Below, piece after piece: positions 53,001-61,848 of a stretch of DNA of 64,000 nucleotides. A program made the translations under genes and the position numbers. Positions within the stretch are counted from its first letter, which is position 1. Each line of letters opens with the position of its first letter. The DNA lies in contig NZ_WITJ01000001.1 of assembly GCF_009601015.1 (NCBI RefSeq), positions 1 through 64,000 of the forward strand, given 5' to 3'. The stretch comes from Lactococcus hircilactis. Lineage in GTDB: Bacteria > Bacillota > Bacilli > Lactobacillales > Streptococcaceae. The notes beneath the pieces are model-generated. The model was not told where the DNA came from, did not search any database, and saw only the letters and a program-made list of their open reading frames with translations.

Positions 53001-55355
53001 AAACGCTTCTTGCTTCAACTTATTTTCAAAGTCAACAATCCCCGTCCGTTCTTCAACGTAATCAATCCCATTAAACAAATCCATCTTTCCCTCTAAATTG
53101 AGACTTGCAATAGGGAGAGGAGTTCCATTTTGATGATAAATTGCAAGCACAACGTCATTCTTTGATAAATCAGGATAGTCAGGCAAGGAACCAATAGAGA
53201 ACCACTCTCTTTGATTTTCAGGCAATAATCGGTCTCTTAAAGCCGTAAGGTATTCTATCCTATCTAGCTTTAGTTTTTTATTCGTCTCTTCTGGTTCGGG
53301 AGTGATGGTCTCCTCAACCGCAATTGCATTGGAAGATAGTATATTTTGAGCTTCTAACACTTCTTTCAAAGTTTTGTTAAATTCAGCTTCAAAGAAAGGA
53401 TTATCCGTCAATTTTTGAGCATTGGGTTTGATTTCATAGCTTGCGTTCTGAAACCACTCGACAATAGACTCGTTTAACATCCCACCAAAAGACTCGTTCA
53501 TGATGGCAAAATCCCCACTTCCAATGGATTTTACTTTGAAATCTTCGGGTAAATCCATTTTATCTCGAACTTGCTGCAGTACTTCTTGAATGGAATGGTG
53601 CTGCTCTTTTTTAGGCGCAAGTTCCTCGTAGTAGGCTTGCACATCAATCGGTAGTTCGTTGTCCTGGGCGAGTGCTTGATAATGGGAGAGATTGACCATG
53701 AATCCATCCCCAATGTCAAGTCGTCCAAGTGTTGTTGAGACTTTGAAATAGCCTAACGCATCGGATTGTTCTATTTTGATTTCGTCACGAATCATGGCTT
53801 GTAAGAGCGAAAGATTAATTGGTACCTGTTCATGTGGTGTATTTAGAAATTCAAAATTTTCGTTAGTACCAGTCTCATTCCACTCGACTTCCACCAATTT
53901 ACTTCGGTGTTCCTCTTTTAGAATATTACCATGTTCTTCAATTACGTCAACTGAAGGCTTAACAAGAAGCTTGTCAGCTTCTACTTTTTCGAGATTGAGC
54001 GAACGAAGTCCTTGCTCAAAAACATCAAAGACACGTGAACGAATAGGCGTACTCATAGGTACCGTATTAAAAGCATCATTATCCGTAGAAATACTAAAAA
54101 CCACCTTAGAATCGTCATCCGTTCCTCGCTCACGACCAATGTAATGATAGCCAAATTGGACGCTGCCTACAGTCGTTTCAATATCATAAACATCATAAGC
54201 ACCTGAAACATTGTGTCCTTGTAACTTTAAAGTTTGTTGTTGCTGATAAGAGTCGTAAAGCTGTTTATAGGCACTCAATGCGGCATCATGATAGCCTACA
54301 GAATCAGAAATAAGAGCGGATTTCTCATTTGAATGAGAAAGTTTTTCTTGTACTTCTTCAAGTTCATGAATTCCGCTTTCTGCTTCCGTTCTTGCTTTGT
54401 CTCGATGGAAAGCCACTCGTTTTTTCTGATGTTCACTTGCTTTTTCTACACTGACTAAGCTTGGGGCAAAGACGCTCAGACGAGGATTAGAGGGCTGCTG
54501 CTTTTCAATTATCAGGGGTTCAGATGTAACGGATTCTGTTATATCCTCTTGATTAGAAACAGGTCTATCAAAATCAACATCCGCTGATAGTGCATCAATT
54601 TGATGATTTAAGAGGGCTTGATTTTCCATCAAATCCTGAGTGAGTGCCGCAACCATTTCATAGCGTTCATTGATGAGTTTGGTCAGTTGCTTTGAAAAAC
54701 TATTGGCAAGCGAAAACGTCCGCAAAAGATTTTCTTCTGTCCCTAATTTCCCAATTTCCAAAAGCACCTGATTTTCAAAAGCCGTGTAATCGACTGCACC
54801 ATCTAAATAAACCCCAAATTCTTCAAGCAAATTATATTTGGCAATCTCAATTGCGACTTCTTGCTGCAGCGCAGAATATCCTGTAAGCCCTGTTTGATAA
54901 GGCGCAAGATAATTTTGAACATATTGACCAACTCGAACCATGATTTCTGTCGATGGAGGAATTTCAATAATATAATCTTCATTAGTAAGGTCAGCTAATG
55001 TATTAACAAAAGTAGGCGCATCTAAAAGTACCTCATGAAATTCAAACGATTTTTTCAGTGTCGTTTGAGCCAAATCAAACAAAATTTCTTTAGTACGCCC
55101 TCGTTCATCAAAGAGGTGCACGCTGGCTTTTTCTTTGAACTTAACGCTCGACTCAACGCTCTTATTTTTCCAGAAATCAAAAGAACCCAAAAGTCGTGTA
55201 TCTGGGTTCTGAACGTAGATTTGCATAATTTCACGAATAGGACGTTCATGATGATAACGATTAAAATTAAGAAACAAAAGTTGCTCACTTGAGCTAGACG
55301 TACCAAAAGCCGCAATAAATTGTTGTACGGCTTGAATCGTTTCTTGATTATTCAT
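47058..55355 (-). CDS. 2765-residue DNA methylase-SNF2 helicase of the conjugative element
   Basis: Order: a long N-terminal region of repeated small domains (1-1050) ending in a Ser/Thr-rich linker near residue 1010-1060; an N6-type methyltransferase with ILDPSMGTGNFFAT (about 1165) and ITNVPFSDV (about 1230); then an SNF2/superfamily 2 helicase with AHEVGSGKSLTMLAS (about 1953), DMLFVDEAHNFKNL (about 2113), VFSTGTPMSNS (about 2163), GTGLNVQNK and RNGRLIRQGNEND (about 2455). Proteins of this kind are carried by Tn5252-type ICEs and large plasmids and are thought to protect entering DNA. The motif I to NVPF change (NPPF in most) is mild. Full length appears intact. Confidence 0.88.
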   Translation of the reverse strand: MNNQETIQAVQQFIAAFGTSSSSEQLLFLNFNRYHHERPIREIMQIYVQNPDTRLLGSFDFWKNKSVESSVKFKEKASVHLFDERGRTKEILFDLAQTTLKKSFEFHEVLLDAPTFVNTLADLTNEDYIIEIPPSTEIMVRVGQYVQNYLAPYQTGLTGYSALQQEVAIEIAKYNLLEEFGVYLDGAVDYTAFENQVLLEIGKLGTEENLLRTFSLANSFSKQLTKLINERYEMVAALTQDLMENQALLNHQIDALSADVDFDRPVSNQEDITESVTSEPLIIEKQQPSNPRLSVFAPSLVSVEKASEHQKKRVAFHRDKARTEAESGIHELEEVQEKLSHSNEKSALISDSVGYHDAALSAYKQLYDSYQQQQTLKLQGHNVSGAYDVYDIETTVGSVQFGYHYIGRERGTDDDSKVVFSISTDNDAFNTVPMSTPIRSRVFDVFEQGLRSLNLEKVEADKLLVKPSVDVIEEHGNILKEEHRSKLVEVEWNETGTNENFEFLNTPHEQVPINLSLLQAMIRDEIKIEQSDALGYFKVSTTLGRLDIGDGFMVNLSHYQALAQDNELPIDVQAYYEELAPKKEQHHSIQEVLQQVRDKMDLPEDFKVKSIGSGDFAIMNESFGGMLNESIVEWFQNASYEIKPNAQKLTDNPFFEAEFNKTLKEVLEAQNILSSNAIAVEETITPEPEETNKKLKLDRIEYLTALRDRLLPENQREWFSIGSLPDYPDLSKNDVVLAIYHQNGTPLPIASLNLEGKMDLFNGIDYVEERTGIVDFENKLKQEAFDLRDDFYTQDGLSAPIERRIIKLNEINAASPNIEITNIGSAPEPFIETADEKSIAQNQSFEFAEKTEQGIAEIEQVYQSESSSTELGKLETRLSDGIFDFIARDSDWFESFGSSFVDVQVSIEEKYQNFTAYRVTDNGSSTPLIKMNLTTGVFTLLGDDFKNEKQTSELLRYIRSELKEAGYLQQMPDKSLPKEAVSDEKNIEEISLFDDFPDDEIISNDKDSISSDTISSVKNTSISTTNDTAIFTTTPTTISSGRDNTNPTDFVFPDIDNFYPRTPSEKVMANLAAIRLSKTLTAENRWAIPEEQEILAKYVGWGGLANDFFEESNPRYSQQREELKFLVSQEEYAGMRKSSLTAYYTSPQIIQTIYHQLENLGFSGGRILDPSMGTGNFFATMPREMKAASELYGVELEQLTGTIASQLQQQTKVQIKGFETTDFADNAMDLVITNVPFSDVIRVSDEKYESAYAIHDYFIKKALDLVHEGGLVAVITSTGTMDKNDSRFREEISKMANLVSAIRLPNDAFKAIAGTDVSSDILIFQKTSTPQSRPEWTKTEQRMDDKGNSVHVNRLFNNQPELVLGKIEIQTRNGGMLTVARDFPQEEMIDKINDAFSQQATAQYFVNDSVAEPFEQAVQENSNVPQEIINKCAPYTIFLYRNKPYYFDGKHVTPHQKTSSVTLNKGENRKNQLARYENNKSTIFEETTSYQKIYTSSGYLDSWSNFIPTEVGGVVTLPKIPHAILEKLNNGENEVVDGDIRYTFLTGKQGQLIIEEAVNTKYQYKLDYAAKDVKAMRLMIEMRHTLQDLLNIQHIPEYAQPEYETIRERLNNQYDAFVKQYGPISNQANSLLMRMDDYYEFLASIEEEVEDDITQETKIIKGAVFFEPTIQPQPKSIQVSTAEDALLASLNHKGQLDFDYMEAVCGLTKEEIIAELGDRLFYVGDGEYQSKEDYLSGDVKTKLAKAKNNQDFYIENKDWLKNIEALEKVLPKDIPLSDITYKYGTRFIPIELYQDFLTEIMESQATVKYDKLSDSYEVKLKHLNRFPVTDTYGHGSFNGQKLATSLLNQRPGKIFMPDPNDPNHKKRILDKDATEELEDKAKALLERFKQWVENSVERQEAIATRFNEQLNRYVVKEYDGSGLTISGLAKQFQPRPHQKNAIMRTVLDLRAGYAHEVGSGKSLTMLASNMKLQELGLVHNALFVIPKPLISQFAREIYKYFPESKVLVAHSEDFKKAGRKRFISRIATGNYNAIIIADSQFGKIAMSKQYQEHYIKRQLIEARKAIEDVDDSESLTVKQTEKAIEGLEIRLEKLRKTDTDTFITFEELGIDMLFVDEAHNFKNLAPFTQLENVKGVSNTRAEKSMDLQMKIEYMHSLYDNRRVVFSTGTPMSNSVVELYTMMNYIEPDVLEKYGAASFDSWVSYFGIIENNFELTAAGTFKVNRRFTKFGNVPELMTMFRETWDIQTAEMLNLPVPHAEMIAHETAITGAQARYIDALVARAKAIESGVVKPWEDNMLKIVGENRKLTLDMRALDDQRYSAFDSEKLTQVVDEVFQIYTDHDEEKSTQMIFSDLSIPVKYRNSQPLNFDNSINLFSAYDEIKRTLIERGIPAQEIRFIHEATNDKVKEALMRDMRTGKVRILIGSTSKAGTGLNVQNKMIAVHHLDVPWRPSDITQRNGRLIRQGNENDNVQIHYYITKGSMDAFLWQTLENKAKVINQIMNGNSDVREMDEIGDAQINMGEYKAMAEGKPLQKEYMELEMKLQGLERSRTRFFDSKITDLRQLKSAKEYLPNFEKRLIAIHEDIETATQNKDHPFSIEIFYQGSTRSFGENDKKTEVADFFARQIQNNSLDSRIAHENKTVKIASYKGFDILHAAGSSDVKTEERLILSGTSQYSIWVNPDAAIGIFTRIDNFIETGIAGDELTTTKEVERLKSSISSIEQNQEAGFSQEKEYQEIKSRVSELRGLLNNGGQTQQREREQLLSR

Positions 55356-56530
55356 TATTCAGACCTCACTTCTGCTTGCTTAGTAAGTTTACCGTTGAGC
55401 TGCTCCAATCCTTGTTTGTACCAGCGGGTCAAATACTGTCTGCGAACATCTACACGTTTTTCGACCTCTGTTTTGGCTTCGTCATCAAGTTGAATAAGGG
55501 CTTGTGTCTTTTCCTGGGCCAGTTTTTGCTTATAATCTGCTTCAATAGACGCTGCTTGTTCCTCAAAGGATTTGCGCCTTGCATCAAGTTCAGATTGTTT
55601 AGCCCGTTCAATAAGCTGTTCAACTTTTTGAAGACGTTCTTCTTTTTTCATTTCAAATTCAAGTGCTACCTCTTTTTCAATTTTGGGGCGAACATTCCAA
55701 CCATCTTTAAAAGAAAAAAGCTGAGACATATCCATTGGATAGTGTTCTTCCTCTACCAACTCATCCAGTGTTTCAAATTCGGTCTGCTCAATGATGGGCT
55801 CTGACTGAGTGTCATCTACCGAGCGCCCACAAGCTGAACAAAATTTTGCCTCCCCACTTAGAGATTGACCGCAAAATGAGCAGCGGTTTCCAAGCATTTC
55901 TTTTTCTTCGTCTCTGGTGTCTTCTTGTGGTAAAGTCTCCACATTATTTTCTGAAATCGTCTCAGAATCGCTCTCTCGTGATGTTAAGAGTTGCTCAACT
56001 TTAGGCGCATTCTCATTTTCTACATTTTGTGCTATAGGGATAGAATTTTGAGTTTTAAGCTGAGCTTTCAATGCTTCAATTTCTTCTTTTACTGCGAGAA
56101 GCTGCTGATTATCTTTCAAAGGTTCAGATGAAACTTCATGAACTGGGGAACTTGAAATTTCTTCTTTTTCCATTACCGGAGGAGTAGAAGGAATGGAAGA
56201 CTCAATCTGTTTCAACGGAGTGACTTCTGCAGCCCGAGGTTTACTGGTATTAAACTTATCTAGTAAATCATAAAAATCAGTAGAAGCAGGGAGGGGAAGG
56301 TTAAGCGTTTTTCCATATAAATCTTGGGTGCTTGATTTTTTGTAAACGGAAAAACTCACTTCACGTTCATCTCTTAAAATGAGTTGATTAAGGCTTTCAA
56401 TGTTGACTACAAAATCATCAAAAGTTTTAGAAGTCTCAATCCTTGCCTTTTCTTCTTCCAGGAATCCGAATGACGCTCGAACTTCGAACGTCATTTTTTT
56501 ATCTTTATTCAGCCATTTCATCATTTTCAT
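55355..56530 (-). CDS. zinc-ribbon protein of the transfer operon
   Basis: 391 residues from ATG 56530, eight bases after GGAGG; an ATG two codons upstream sits too close. The centre holds a double zinc ribbon, CSFCGQSLSGEAKFCSACG (about 218-236). The N-terminal part resembles a small beta domain; the C-terminal third is a long charged coiled coil (EKEVALEFEMKKEERLQKVE and on). It overlaps both neighbours. Unknown role in conjugation. Confidence 0.65.
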   Translation of the reverse strand: MKMMKWLNKDKKMTFEVRASFGFLEEEKARIETSKTFDDFVVNIESLNQLILRDEREVSFSVYKKSSTQDLYGKTLNLPLPASTDFYDLLDKFNTSKPRAAEVTPLKQIESSIPSTPPVMEKEEISSSPVHEVSSEPLKDNQQLLAVKEEIEALKAQLKTQNSIPIAQNVENENAPKVEQLLTSRESDSETISENNVETLPQEDTRDEEKEMLGNRCSFCGQSLSGEAKFCSACGRSVDDTQSEPIIEQTEFETLDELVEEEHYPMDMSQLFSFKDGWNVRPKIEKEVALEFEMKKEERLQKVEQLIERAKQSELDARRKSFEEQAASIEADYKQKLAQEKTQALIQLDDEAKTEVEKRVDVRRQYLTRWYKQGLEQLNGKLTKQAEVRSE

Positions 56531-56861
56531 TACCATATCCTCCTACTTGTTGTGAACCAAAGTCGTGTGATGAACTTGTCTCACTATTTTCTTGTTGCAA
56601 CCCTTGAAGCAACTCAACGGCTTCAAGCGGAGAAATAGACAATTTCTTGATTTCATTTAGTAAATCAACCGCTTCTTGAGGTGCAGCTTGCGCTGCTTTG
56701 AGCGCTGTGCGTAAATTCGCAGTTTCAAGGGAATCAATTTGTTGTTCCAGCTTTTCATATTGTGTCTGAGCTGTTTCCAGTTCTTCTTGCTTTTTCTGCA
56801 CCTTGAGTGCGAGAATGTCTTTCTTTTTACGCAATTCCTCAATTTTTTTATTTGTTTCCAT
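56505..56861 (-). CDS. 118-residue coiled-coil protein
   Basis: The N-terminal 60 residues form a heptad-rich coiled coil (ILALKVQKKQEELETAQTQY, then EKLEQQIDSLE), followed by an Ala/Glu-rich and Ser/Gly-rich tail ending GGYGNENDEMAE. Overlaps the genes on both sides by 14-26 bases. Small coiled-coil proteins are frequent in Gram-positive transfer operons; no function assigned. Confidence 0.6.
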   Translation of the reverse strand: METNKKIEELRKKKDILALKVQKKQEELETAQTQYEKLEQQIDSLETANLRTALKAAQAAPQEAVDLLNEIKKLSISPLEAVELLQGLQQENSETSSSHDFGSQQVGGYGNENDEMAE

Positions 56862-57513
56862 TAATTTTTCCTTCTGGTACAGATTTTTGACTTAAAAGCG
56901 CCAAACTTACGACTTGATTACCATTCATCGTAATATTATATTTTGCTTCAATAGTATAGCCTGTTGTTTGATAGACCGGCGTTTCATAATAATAAAGCTC
57001 GACATAGTATTGTCCTTGACTATTAGCGTTCAAATAAAGATTACTTCGCTCATATTGCCGTGAAACAAGTTGTGTCGAATTTGACGTATCAATTTGTTTT
57101 GTCTTTTGATACCGTTCTAACAAAAGTTTTAATTGGTCAGCTTCCTCTTTAATGTAGTTACTTTGATAGGCAAGCGGAGCCATCAACGTTTGAAGTGCTT
57201 TAGCTCGATTATCAATCGAAGTATTGTTCAATTTCCATGTGGAAAAAGTCTCTAAAAACTGCGTGAGCGTTGCTTTTTGACTCAATTTATCACTCGTTTT
57301 TTCAGGGACTTTTTCATCTCCTGAAAGGGTGTTGTTGGAGCTTGATGAGGTTGGGGGCTGCTCACCTTTTTTCACTTGCGTTTGTTGACGTTCATTATTG
57401 TGAGCTACTTGTTTCTTTATCGCTTTAGCGGTAAAGAAAACACCCCCTGCAAGTATCACAATAATCACGATTCCGATGAGAACAAATAATCTCAATTTTT
57501 TTCTATTTATCAC
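56848..57513 (-). CDS. membrane-anchored transfer protein, TcpC/VirB8-like position
   Basis: 221 residues: basic start, one membrane helix (LFVLIGIVIIVILAGGVFF, about 9-27), a Ser/Lys-rich linker and an extracellular domain of about 130 residues (FLETFSTWKLNNTSIDNRAK; YYVELYYYETPVYQTTGY). Topology and position beside the cell-wall hydrolase fit the TcpC/VirB8-like scaffold of Gram-positive type IV secretion; sequence similarity is not obvious by eye. Confidence 0.55.
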   Translation of the reverse strand: MINRKKLRLFVLIGIVIIVILAGGVFFTAKAIKKQVAHNNERQQTQVKKGEQPPTSSSSNNTLSGDEKVPEKTSDKLSQKATLTQFLETFSTWKLNNTSIDNRAKALQTLMAPLAYQSNYIKEEADQLKLLLERYQKTKQIDTSNSTQLVSRQYERSNLYLNANSQGQYYVELYYYETPVYQTTGYTIEAKYNITMNGNQVVSLALLSQKSVPEGKINGNK

Positions 57514-57522
57514 TTTTTCTCC

Positions 57523-59421
57523 TTATTTTGCTGGGGGATGGATAACCGCCGCAACGCCCGAAGGATTAAAGGTATAATCCCACGTCTTTAGTGGTGTTGG
57601 ATTTTGGTCATAGATTTTTAATACACCGTTACTTACTATTTGTCCCACCACAGCCACATGACCGTAATCGCTACTGGCGTTCCAATTTCCCATATTTGCA
57701 CCACGTTTAAAAGTAATGATGTCTCCTGGACGTACATCTTGAAACATCGGGTTATTAACAACTGTCCAGCCCCAAGCTTTCCAGTCATAATCAATTCCAA
57801 TATTAGCTGCCGCCACTCCATTTTTCAATGTGATAGAGGGATTGATAGAATGCGCATAGTAAGCTGGAACTGCATAACATTGTCCAGTCTCGCCACCATA
57901 CGTTCCCTGAATGACTTGCCCAAGCATTGCATCAAGTGAGGTAAGCCCTGCTCCACCACTTTGACCTGGGGGACCGTAACCACCTGGCGGGTCTGGTGTC
58001 CCTCCATGCTGATTGATGTAAGTGTTAAATGCTTCTTCTATTTTTGCACGGTCTTTACCAGAATTAAGTGCAGTCCAATAAACAGCTTGTCCTGGGGCAA
58101 GTGTCCCATCATGATAGGCTTGCGCTCTCGCATCACAAATTGCAAGACTTTTATTTCCAAAACTATCAATTTGCGTAGAACGAAAATCATTAACTGCTCT
58201 CGTATTATCCCAAGCAGCACCTTGATTAGGGTCACTATCAACCGCACCATAACCGAAAAGATTGGATTTTGGATAGTCCGCCGCTATACCTGCCGTACCA
58301 AATTGGCTTTCAATTTGAGCAAAAGCAACCAGTACCCGAACATCAATTCCAGAAATTTGTTGAAGTCTCAGAAATTCTTCGCCACTTGCCCGACTATCCA
58401 AGTTTTTATAGCCCTCGCTTGCAATAAATCCGTCAATTTGTGCGACTGTAATCCCATAACGTTGCGCAAGAAATGATGAATGATAAGCATCATTGCCGTC
58501 CCAATTTTTGACATAAAACACACCATCGTTTGTACTACTGTTCGCACTATTGTTATTATTGCCGATGAGATTAACAATAAAGAAAACCAAGAGGAACACA
58601 AAAATTGCGAGTAAGCCGGCACCCCCTGCAACAGTCGAAAACTTCACAGCTAGGGCTTTCGGAGAGAGTACTTTGGAAAAAGTCTCACTTGCTCGTTGAC
58701 TCAGATTTTTCCATGAAAAACCTAAGCTTTGAAAAGTCTCACCTGTATATTTCGTTGTCTCTGCAATTTTTCCAACATCTCTGACAGACTCTTTCGCTCG
58801 ATTCCCAAAAAACATACTTTGCCGGGCATTTTCTAAAACACCTGAGCCAAAATTCTGCTTTTTTTTCAAGAAATTGAATCCCTTGTGCGATTTTTTGACA
58901 AGCGTTTCGCTTGTATCATACGCAGTCTTACTGCTGTCTGTCCAGCTTGTTTGCTCATTACTTTCGCCAAGCTCGCCATTTGATCCAGTAGCACCTGAAA
59001 GTGCCACATTCTTTGGCTTTTTTTTGAGTTGATTTTTTAAGAACTCTTGTTTTAAAGACTGCTCAAACACTGATGATTTTTTCTTTTGTGCTACTTTAGA
59101 AGATTTCTGCTTGCTCCCCATCACAGTTTCGAAAACTTTCTGCGAACCTTGATTTTTTTGCCGGGTTGCGTTTTGACTCGTGCTGTCTGTGGATTGAAGA
59201 TTTTTCTTGTCTACAAGGGGTTGAATGGAATGACTTGACACTCGCTTCCATTTCCTGTTAGAGCTTCCATTTTTAAGAACCTTAGTTGATGATGAGGGCA
59301 TCGGAAATTTTTCAGCTGGCTCAGACAGAGGAGATTTTCGGGTCAGAAGCGAGGATTGAATGGTCTCATTTGCGGATTTTTTTCCTTCGTAAATTCCGAA
59401 TTCATTGAGTTCATCTCCCAT
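57523..59421 (-). CDS. VirB1-like cell-wall hydrolase with CHAP domain
   Basis: 632 residues: a long basic, Ser/Lys-rich cytoplasmic part (1-260), one membrane helix (about 261-286), a glucosaminidase/lysozyme-like domain (about 330-470; LVAFAQIESQFGTAGI with Glu371, then SNLFGYGAV), a Gly/Pro linker and a C-terminal CHAP amidase/endopeptidase (ETGQCYAVPAYYAH, Cys515; YGHVAVVGQ, His about 588). It opens the peptidoglycan locally for the transfer channel. Sits four bases from the VirB4-like gene. Confidence 0.87.
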   Translation of the reverse strand: MGDELNEFGIYEGKKSANETIQSSLLTRKSPLSEPAEKFPMPSSSTKVLKNGSSNRKWKRVSSHSIQPLVDKKNLQSTDSTSQNATRQKNQGSQKVFETVMGSKQKSSKVAQKKKSSVFEQSLKQEFLKNQLKKKPKNVALSGATGSNGELGESNEQTSWTDSSKTAYDTSETLVKKSHKGFNFLKKKQNFGSGVLENARQSMFFGNRAKESVRDVGKIAETTKYTGETFQSLGFSWKNLSQRASETFSKVLSPKALAVKFSTVAGGAGLLAIFVFLLVFFIVNLIGNNNNSANSSTNDGVFYVKNWDGNDAYHSSFLAQRYGITVAQIDGFIASEGYKNLDSRASGEEFLRLQQISGIDVRVLVAFAQIESQFGTAGIAADYPKSNLFGYGAVDSDPNQGAAWDNTRAVNDFRSTQIDSFGNKSLAICDARAQAYHDGTLAPGQAVYWTALNSGKDRAKIEEAFNTYINQHGGTPDPPGGYGPPGQSGGAGLTSLDAMLGQVIQGTYGGETGQCYAVPAYYAHSINPSITLKNGVAAANIGIDYDWKAWGWTVVNNPMFQDVRPGDIITFKRGANMGNWNASSDYGHVAVVGQIVSNGVLKIYDQNPTPLKTWDYTFNPSGVAAVIHPPAK

Positions 59422-59424
59422 TGA

Positions 59425-61848
59425 TTAACTCGCTTCCTTTTTTTGGGCATCGGTGTTAACCAAATCAAACAGTAAAGTTTGTTTAGGAATAGGATTATTA
59501 AAAGGCACAATCGTATCTCCAGCCACGACTAAGCCTGCACCCTTTTCCTCTTTTTTCAGGTACTGTTGAAGCTGCTTTGTTAATTCAAAACGCTCTGCTA
59601 TCGTTTTTAATGCCATCCCTTTTTGACGGAGAATAACATAGTATTCCGAGTTAAAGAACATACTTTCGCCTTCAGGCGTCGCAAGAATAAGGTTGATATT
59701 TTGAGAAATTCCAGTAACGGTTGCACCGTATTTTCGTAACCGCGCCCACATGTCCGCAAACATTTCACGCAAAATAGGGGGAGAAGCTGGTGCTACAACG
59801 GTTTGAACTTCATCTGCGTAAACCCAGATTTTAACGCCGCGTCGTCTTGCATCAATCACTCGATTTTGAATTTGGTCTATAATTGCCATATAGCCAAATT
59901 TTTTCATTTTTCCTTTAATGAGTTGTTTCACATCATAAATAACCATTCGATTATCCAAGTTAACATTGGTTTCATGAGCAAAAATATCATAACTTCCTGT
60001 GACATACAGAGCGAGTTTCGCCCATAAGTTAGAAGCTTCAATCTCAACCTCTGAATCTACTTTAGACGATACTTGTGCTGCTTGCACGCGGTCTCCTAAA
60101 ACACCATACCAGTCTGTCAAAGTTGGTGCTGAATACTGCTCAAAAGTTTGAGTGGTGACTTCATCCACAATCGTTTCTTGAATCTCTGAGAGACCATTAC
60201 GAAGTAAATTGCTAAACATTGCGCTTAACAGGTCTGATTTGATTGCGACAGGGTCATCTTCTTCATCCATTTCCTCGACATACTGAGGAAGCTCTAAGAC
60301 ATTGATGTGAGTTTTTGACTTTGGAGCAACTTTTACAACTTGTGCACCGAGCTTTTGACCAATCCCCACATACTCACTTTCAGGGTCAAGAATGATAAAT
60401 TCGTCATCAGAATTCTGGTAATAGTCCGTCAAAATATTATATTTACAAGTAACCGACTTACCAGAACCCGACACCCCAATAATCCATCCATTAGAGTTTT
60501 GAAGTGTGAGGCCACGTCGGTCAATAGAAATGATATTTTTGGATAAGAGATTGATACCAAAATATTTCCCATGTTTATGTTGAAGTTCCACGGAAGTCCA
60601 CGGAATATTGATGGCAAGATTAGGGGTAATCAAGCCGCGTGTGAAGTTTTTAATTCCTTCAAGGAAATTCTTGCCCAATGGTAAGGTAGATACCAAGCCT
60701 TGTTCTTGTAGATAACGGAGCGGCTCAAAACGTACACTATGTTTTTCTTGTACTTCATTCACTTTATCCAGACTATCAATCAATGCTTCACGATTTGAGG
60801 CATGGATATAAAGCAACATACTGGATTCAAACTGTTTTGAACCTGTTTTTCGCATATATTGACTTTGTTCATCTAAATCCTCCCATGCTTCTTTCAAGTC
60901 TGGAGAGACAAACTCTTGAGAGTATCCCTCGGACGAAGCACGTTTTTGTTGGGGAAGCAAAGCCATTCCGACATTTGTTTTTTGATTTTTTACTTTCTTT
61001 GTACTTTCAGCAAACGTATAAGGGCTAGCATGAAGCGTGAATACCCCCTCAACGCCCATTTCACAAATATCTTTTAAAAAGCTGTCAGAAAGTTCGTAGG
61101 GAAAATCTTCAACATATAAAAGTTGACCAATGGTATCATCGAGGTGGAGATAAACAGATTCAAAATCCATCTGTTGAGGAGCAATCCAATCTTGTGTACG
61201 GTCTCTAAATGGCGGAAATGATTTGGGTTTAAGTTTACCTGGGCGTAAAATAGAACTCATCAATTTTAGACGCTCTAAACCATCTAACTCATGCATATAA
61301 ACTCCAATTTTATCCATTTCCGTTGTAAATGCACCTTGAGAGCTTTCCAATTTTGCCATTGCACGTCTGCGTTCTGATTGTTTTGTACCAATCGTGACAT
61401 AACGACCGATACGATAATTATTTTTCCCATCGTCATATTTTGAAGCAATCAAATCATTCAGCTCTTGCCGAATCTCATTACCTCCACTCCTTTCAAGAGG
61501 AAAATGATTTTCCTTCATATATTCTTTCTTGCCTACCTTGTTAAACGGAATTGAAAGTTGGAAATGTTCGGTCTGAGAAAGTGAGTTAATCGCATCAAAC
61601 CATGCTGTAAAGACATTGATTTTATCGTCATGAGCAGCTGTTACGTAATTAGTTGTTCCTAAATCATAAGTTTTTGAATATTCATTATCCGTAACATGCA
61701 TAGCACCTTTTTGCTCCAAATCAAGATACTGTAAAGAATTTTGAGTGGTCGGAAGCATTTTTTTATTTGTTTTTTTCTTCTCTATCTTTGGTTTTTCTCC
61801 AAAGTTTTGGACGACCTGCTGCAGATTTTTTTGTTTTTTCTGTTTCAA
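59425..61848 (-). CDS. virB4: VirB4/TrsE-like conjugation ATPase
   Basis: 807 residues starting at TTG 61848, nine bases after GGAGG; the alternative ATG at 61758 has no ribosome site, so the 86-base overlap with the upstream gene appears real. Walker A GVSGSGKSVTCK (about 457-468) and Walker B KIWVYADEVQTVV (about 670-682), followed by GATVTGISQNINLIL. VirB4 ATPases power assembly and substrate handling in type IV secretion at the membrane. Confidence 0.9.
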   Translation of the reverse strand: MKQKKQKNLQQVVQNFGEKPKIEKKKTNKKMLPTTQNSLQYLDLEQKGAMHVTDNEYSKTYDLGTTNYVTAAHDDKINVFTAWFDAINSLSQTEHFQLSIPFNKVGKKEYMKENHFPLERSGGNEIRQELNDLIASKYDDGKNNYRIGRYVTIGTKQSERRRAMAKLESSQGAFTTEMDKIGVYMHELDGLERLKLMSSILRPGKLKPKSFPPFRDRTQDWIAPQQMDFESVYLHLDDTIGQLLYVEDFPYELSDSFLKDICEMGVEGVFTLHASPYTFAESTKKVKNQKTNVGMALLPQQKRASSEGYSQEFVSPDLKEAWEDLDEQSQYMRKTGSKQFESSMLLYIHASNREALIDSLDKVNEVQEKHSVRFEPLRYLQEQGLVSTLPLGKNFLEGIKNFTRGLITPNLAINIPWTSVELQHKHGKYFGINLLSKNIISIDRRGLTLQNSNGWIIGVSGSGKSVTCKYNILTDYYQNSDDEFIILDPESEYVGIGQKLGAQVVKVAPKSKTHINVLELPQYVEEMDEEDDPVAIKSDLLSAMFSNLLRNGLSEIQETIVDEVTTQTFEQYSAPTLTDWYGVLGDRVQAAQVSSKVDSEVEIEASNLWAKLALYVTGSYDIFAHETNVNLDNRMVIYDVKQLIKGKMKKFGYMAIIDQIQNRVIDARRRGVKIWVYADEVQTVVAPASPPILREMFADMWARLRKYGATVTGISQNINLILATPEGESMFFNSEYYVILRQKGMALKTIAERFELTKQLQQYLKKEEKGAGLVVAGDTIVPFNNPIPKQTLLFDLVNTDAQKKEAS

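Noticed and set aside
61758..61848. ATG at 61758 as start of the VirB4-like gene
   Set aside because: It lacks a ribosome site, whereas TTG 61848 follows GGAGG by nine bases.
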